From contig NZ_BNAR01000008.1 in assembly GCF_014653695.1 (NCBI RefSeq), positions 62,001 to 126,000 of the forward strand: a DNA stretch of 64,000 bases, written 5' to 3'. Of this stretch, positions 61,160 through 64,000 are shown piece by piece. The notes under the pieces are model-generated. The model saw nothing but the letters and a program-made list of their open reading frames with translations. It searched no databases and was not told the DNA's origin. Made by a program: the position numbers and the translations under genes. Source of the DNA: Lentzea cavernae. GTDB taxonomy: Bacteria > Actinomycetota > Actinomycetes > Mycobacteriales > Pseudonocardiaceae. The first letter of the stretch is position 1. The number at the start of each line of letters is the position of its first letter.

Positions 61160-62188
61160 TCACGTATGTGCGGCTGAACGGCCCAGTGAAGGCGTCCGTT
61201 CGGCGATCTCGCTGAGGAGTTCGAACGAACGCAGACGGTCATCTTGCCCGTGGACGATCGACGTCACCATCAGCTCGTCGGCCGCTGTCGACTCCATCAA
61301 CTCGTCCAGTCCGGAGCGGACCGTTGAGGGGGATCCGATGACCTGGGTGGACATGCGGTCTTCCACCACCAGCTGGTCGATCTCGGTGTACGGGTAGTCC
61401 GCGGCCTCCTGCGGCGTGGCGAGCGGGCCCGGACGGCCCTGGCGCAGCTTCACGAATGAGAGCGCTCCCGGGCCCGCGAGGTAGCGGGCCTGCTCGTCGG
61501 TGTCGGCGACCAGCACCGAGGCGCACACCATCGCGTACGGCGCGTCGAGGACCTCGGACGGCCGGAAGTGACGGCGGTACAACTCCAGCGCAGGCAACGT
61601 GTTCTGGGCGCTGAAGTGGTGGGCGAACGCGAACGGCAGGCCCAGCAGTCCCGCGGCCTGCGCGCTGTAGCCGGACGAGCCGAGCAGCCAGATCGGCGGC
61701 TTGTTGCCCGCGGCGGGCACGGCGTTGAGCTCGGCGGTGCCCTCGAAGTACTGGATCAGCTCGGTCAGCTCCTGCGGGAAGTTCTCCGCGGACAGACCGG
61801 CCTCGGTGCGCCGCAGCGCCCGCGCCGTCTTCTGGTCGGTGCCGGGCGCGCGCCCGATGCCCAGGTCGATGCGGCCGGGGTGCAGCGCCTCGAGCATGCC
61901 GAACTGCTCGGCGACCACCAGCGGGGCGTGGTTGGGCAGCATCACGCCGCCGGAACCGACGCGGATCGACTCGGTGGCGTCCGCGATGTGCCCGATCAGC
62001 ACGGCCGGAGCGGACGAGGCGATGCCGGGCATGTTGTGGTGCTCGGCGAACCAGTAGCGGTGGTAGCCGAGGCGTTCTGCCTGCTGAGCGAGCTCCCGCG
62101 AGTTCCGCAGCGCGGTCGTCGCGTCCGACCCCGACGTGATGGGCGCGAGGTCGAGTACGGACAGCGGGATCTCACTCAGACGGCTCAT
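61160..62188 (-). CDS. LLM-class flavin-dependent oxidoreductase
   Basis: A 342-residue luciferase-like monooxygenase-fold protein using FMN or F420. Core parts are [54 protein letters not shown] and [20 protein letters not shown]. It belongs to the MsnO8/YhbW-like subgroup. The ATG is in the usual place before [13 protein letters not shown]. Substrate is unknown. Confidence 0.92.
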   Translation of the reverse strand: MSRLSEIPLSVLDLAPITSGSDATTALRNSRELAQQAERLGYHRYWFAEHHNMPGIASSAPAVLIGHIADATESIRVGSGGVMLPNHAPLVVAEQFGMLEALHPGRIDLGIGRAPGTDQKTARALRRTEAGLSAENFPQELTELIQYFEGTAELNAVPAAGNKPPIWLLGSSGYSAQAAGLLGLPFAFAHHFSAQNTLPALELYRRHFRPSEVLDAPYAMVCASVLVADTDEQARYLAGPGALSFVKLRQGRPGPLATPQEAADYPYTEIDQLVVEDRMSTQVIGSPSTVRSGLDELMESTAADELMVTSIVHGQDDRLRSFELLSEIAERTPSLGRSAAHT

Positions 62189-62195
62189 ACATCGA

Positions 62196-62942
62196 TCAAC
62201 ACCGATACTTCGTCACTTCTTCCGTGAGACGGGTAACTCGTTTCGCGGCCTTCTCGTAGGTGGTGCCCTCGGGGTGCAGCGTCAGCACCGCGACGACGCT
62301 GAACCAGCACGTGCCGGACGTGTGCAGGGCCGGCGACTTCGTGTCGAGGTCCCACTGGATCCGCGGGCGCGGCCTGTCCACACACGGCTTCGCGGGGTCG
62401 CCGAACCCCGACCAGCCCTGCTTGAACGCGGGCTTCCAGGTGGCGGACGGCAGCCCGAACGACTGGTCGAACCCGTCCGACGCGCACTTCTCGGTCCGCT
62501 GCAGGTGCCCCATGATCGTGCGCCGCACGTTCGGCCTGGCGTCCTCCAGCAGGTACTTGTAGATCTTCACGACGTCATGCGCGCTCACGGCCGTGTAACC
62601 CCACATGCCGCGCTTCTCCGGCGGACGCGTGTCCTTGAGCTTCAGCCGCTCGGCCGTGCGCACGACGAGCTGCTCCCAGCCGTTCTCGACCCACAGCTCG
62701 CTGGCCGCGTTGTCGTCGCTGACCCGCAACATGGGTTCGATGCGCGGGTCGTCGCCCCGCGTCTCCAACTGTTCGATCGCTATCAGGATCTTCACCAGCG
62801 AGGCGGATCTGATCTGCTTGTGCACGTCACGGCCGGTCACCTGGTGCGTGATCCGGTCGTAGACCGCGTAGGAGGCCGTCGGTTCGGGAACGGGTGCCGT
62901 CGTGGGTGCCGCGAGCAGGGCCGTCGTCAGAAGTAGGTGCAC
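62196..62942 (-). CDS. Exported serine hydrolase, class A beta-lactamase-like
   Basis: A 248-residue protein with a short signal-like segment ([12 protein letters not shown]). The catalytic SxxK is SLVK at residues 48-51, and SDDN at 75-78 corresponds to the SDN motif of class A enzymes. A third KTG-type motif is not obvious. The GTG at 62942 is chosen because GGGG lies 3 bases and TAGCTT 8 bases upstream; a GTG at 62996 would place a polar stretch before the signal. It may be a penicillin-interacting or inactive relative; resistance is not implied. Confidence 0.75.
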   Translation of the reverse strand: MHLLLTTALLAAPTTAPVPEPTASYAVYDRITHQVTGRDVHKQIRSASLVKILIAIEQLETRGDDPRIEPMLRVSDDNAASELWVENGWEQLVVRTAERLKLKDTRPPEKRGMWGYTAVSAHDVVKIYKYLLEDARPNVRRTIMGHLQRTEKCASDGFDQSFGLPSATWKPAFKQGWSGFGDPAKPCVDRPRPRIQWDLDTKSPALHTSGTCWFSVVAVLTLHPEGTTYEKAAKRVTRLTEEVTKYRC

Positions 62943-63017
62943 GGCCCCGGAAGCTAGCGAGAACGATGACCTTTCGCCCGATGTTTCGTAGATCACAGGT
63001 GAGACGGAGTGACCGTG

Positions 63018-63043
63018 CCGTCACGTTGACCGTGGTGTGACGG
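63018..63043 (+). promoter_or_regulatory. CCGTCAC...GTGACGG inverted repeat at the monooxygenase start
   Basis: Perfect 7-bp arms 12 bases apart. The right arm contains the GTG start at 63037, so a protein or RNA fold here would affect initiation. The divergent serine hydrolase gene starts 95 bases away. Confidence 0.4.
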
Positions 63044-64000
63044 ACGTGGTGGTGATCGGCGCGGGACAGGCGGGCCTGTCCGCCTCCTACTTCTTGCGGC
63101 GGCGCGGTGTCGACCACGTCGTGCTGGACGCGAACCCCTCTCCGGGCGGCGCGTGGCTGCACCGCTGGCAGAGCCTGCGCATGCGGACCGTGCACGGCAT
63201 CCACGAGCTGCCCGGCATGCCGTTCGAGCAGCCCGCACCCGACGAACCCGCGAACGAGGCGATCCCGTCCTACTTCGCCCGCTACGAACAGCTCTTCGAC
63301 CTGCCCGTGGTGAGGCCGGTGAACGTCACCCAGGTGGTGAACGACGGCGCGCTGCTCAAGGTCGAGACCACCGACGGCGTCTGGACCACCCGAGGCCTGA
63401 TCAACGCGACGGGCACCTGGCGCCGCCCCTTCTGGCCGCACTACCCGGGCCAGGAGACGTTCCAGGGCCGCCAGGTCCACACCGCCGACTACCAGGGCCC
63501 CGCCGACTTCGCGGGCAAGCGCGTCGTGGTCGTGGGCGGCGGCGCCTCGGCCACGCAACTGCTGCTGGAACTCGCTCCCTTCGCAGCGGAGACCCGCTGG
63601 GTCACGCGGCACGAACCGGTGTGGCGGGAGGGCCCGTTCACCGAGGACTACGGCCGCTGGGTGGTCGGCATGGTCGAGGAACGCGTGCGGGCAGGCCTGA
63701 TCCCGCGCAGCGTCGTCAGCGTCACCGGTCTGGCCCTGAACGACGAGACGCGTGCCGGTCTGGCCGCTGGTGTGCTGGACCGCAAGCCGATGTTCGAGCG
63801 CATCACTCCCGCCGGTGTGGAGTGGGCGTCCGGGGAGCGCTTCGATGCCGACATCATCTTGTGGGCCACCGGGTTCCGGCATGACCTCGACCACCTCGCG
63901 CCGTTGCACCTGCGGGCCGCCGGTGGCGGGATTCAGGTGGACGGCACCCGTGTGGTGTCGGATCCGCGGATCCATCTTGTGGGGTATGGGCCTTCGGCCA
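63037..64000 (+). CDS. Flavin-containing monooxygenase-like FAD/NAD(P)H protein, 3' truncated
   Basis: The frame runs off the window after 321 codons. The FAD motif is VVVIGAGQAGLSASYFL (GxGxxG at residues 8-13), and the NAD(P)H motif is VVVVGGGASATQLLLEL near 165. FQGRQVHTADY resembles the FxGxxxHxxxY/F fingerprint, and ILWATGFRHDLDHL is the ATG-D-type motif. This fits the actinobacterial YpdA/CzcO-like or FMO family of N- or S-oxygenases and oxidoreductases. The GTG is the second of two overlapping candidates. Substrate is unknown. Confidence 0.88.
   Translation, partial: MTDVVVIGAGQAGLSASYFLRRRGVDHVVLDANPSPGGAWLHRWQSLRMRTVHGIHELPGMPFEQPAPDEPANEAIPSYFARYEQLFDLPVVRPVNVTQVVNDGALLKVETTDGVWTTRGLINATGTWRRPFWPHYPGQETFQGRQVHTADYQGPADFAGKRVVVVGGGASATQLLLELAPFAAETRWVTRHEPVWREGPFTEDYGRWVVGMVEERVRAGLIPRSVVSVTGLALNDETRAGLAAGVLDRKPMFERITPAGVEWASGERFDADIILWATGFRHDLDHLAPLHLRAAGGGIQVDGTRVVSDPRIHLVGYGPSA

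Noticed and set aside
60862-61242. Minus-strand frame spanning the gap before the LLM oxidoreductase
   Set aside because: It overlaps the confirmed oxidoreductase 3' end, lacks a ribosome site and has no domain.

Overview
The window is high-GC actinobacterial DNA. Start codons are often GTG, neighbouring genes frequently overlap by ATGA or GTGA, and about ten genes have a TAnnnT -10 box 6-8 nt before the start codon, as in leaderless transcripts. XRE-DUF5753/DUF397 pairs, ESX-type secretion genes, CysO/Mec cysteine synthesis and exosortase P-type surface proteins point to Pseudonocardiaceae (Lentzea/Saccharothrix-like); the genus is an inference. No rRNA, tRNA or CRISPR array was seen.

Layout. 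0-3.5 kb: methionine salvage operon (mtnA-mtnC-mtnB-mtnD) behind the 3' end of a DszC/SfnB-like flavoprotein gene. 3.5-8 kb: a large nested inverted repeat, a secreted jelly-roll protein with a DasR-like operator, asparaginase, an XRE/DUF397 pair and a radical SAM-like protein lacking its iron-sulfur cysteines. 7.8-10.5 kb: a NarL-type two-component system. 10.7-15.6 kb: a polyol ABC importer with dehydrogenase and DeoR regulator. 15.8-18.0 kb: a four-gene ESX-associated operon. 18-23.7 kb: an alpha-glucoside importer with GH13 glucosidase and LacI repressor. Neither importer has an ATPase gene here.

23.8-29.0 kb is the most unusual accessory stretch. It has two small proteins sharing a WFRRMPTGG-TVYV tail, two convergent membrane-anchored proteins that look like distant paralogues, a GntR regulator, a 50-residue membrane peptide and an HEXXH-type putative peptide hydroxylase. 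One of the tail peptides lies 15 bp after the hydroxylase, which suggests an undescribed RiPP-like system.

30.5-39.5 kb is largely housekeeping (ctaD, serB, peptidyl-tRNA hydrolase, phospholipase D, dinG), with a PadR cassette flanked by paralogous VOC genes. 39.5-47.5 kb carries a TIGR04222 protein, a nucleotidyltransferase, bioY and an exosortase module: glycosyltransferase, exosortase, anchored substrate, small LPXTG-like protein, UDP-GlcNAc epimerase and a second secreted protein. 47.5-59.2 kb follows the Mycobacterium tuberculosis order pncB-clpS-DUF2017-peptidase-mec-cysO-cysM-rhomboid-murI-MBL-rph-rdgB, with small insertions. 59-64 kb holds an SMR transporter, peroxiredoxin, lipoprotein, LLM oxidoreductase, serine hydrolase and a truncated flavin monooxygenase.
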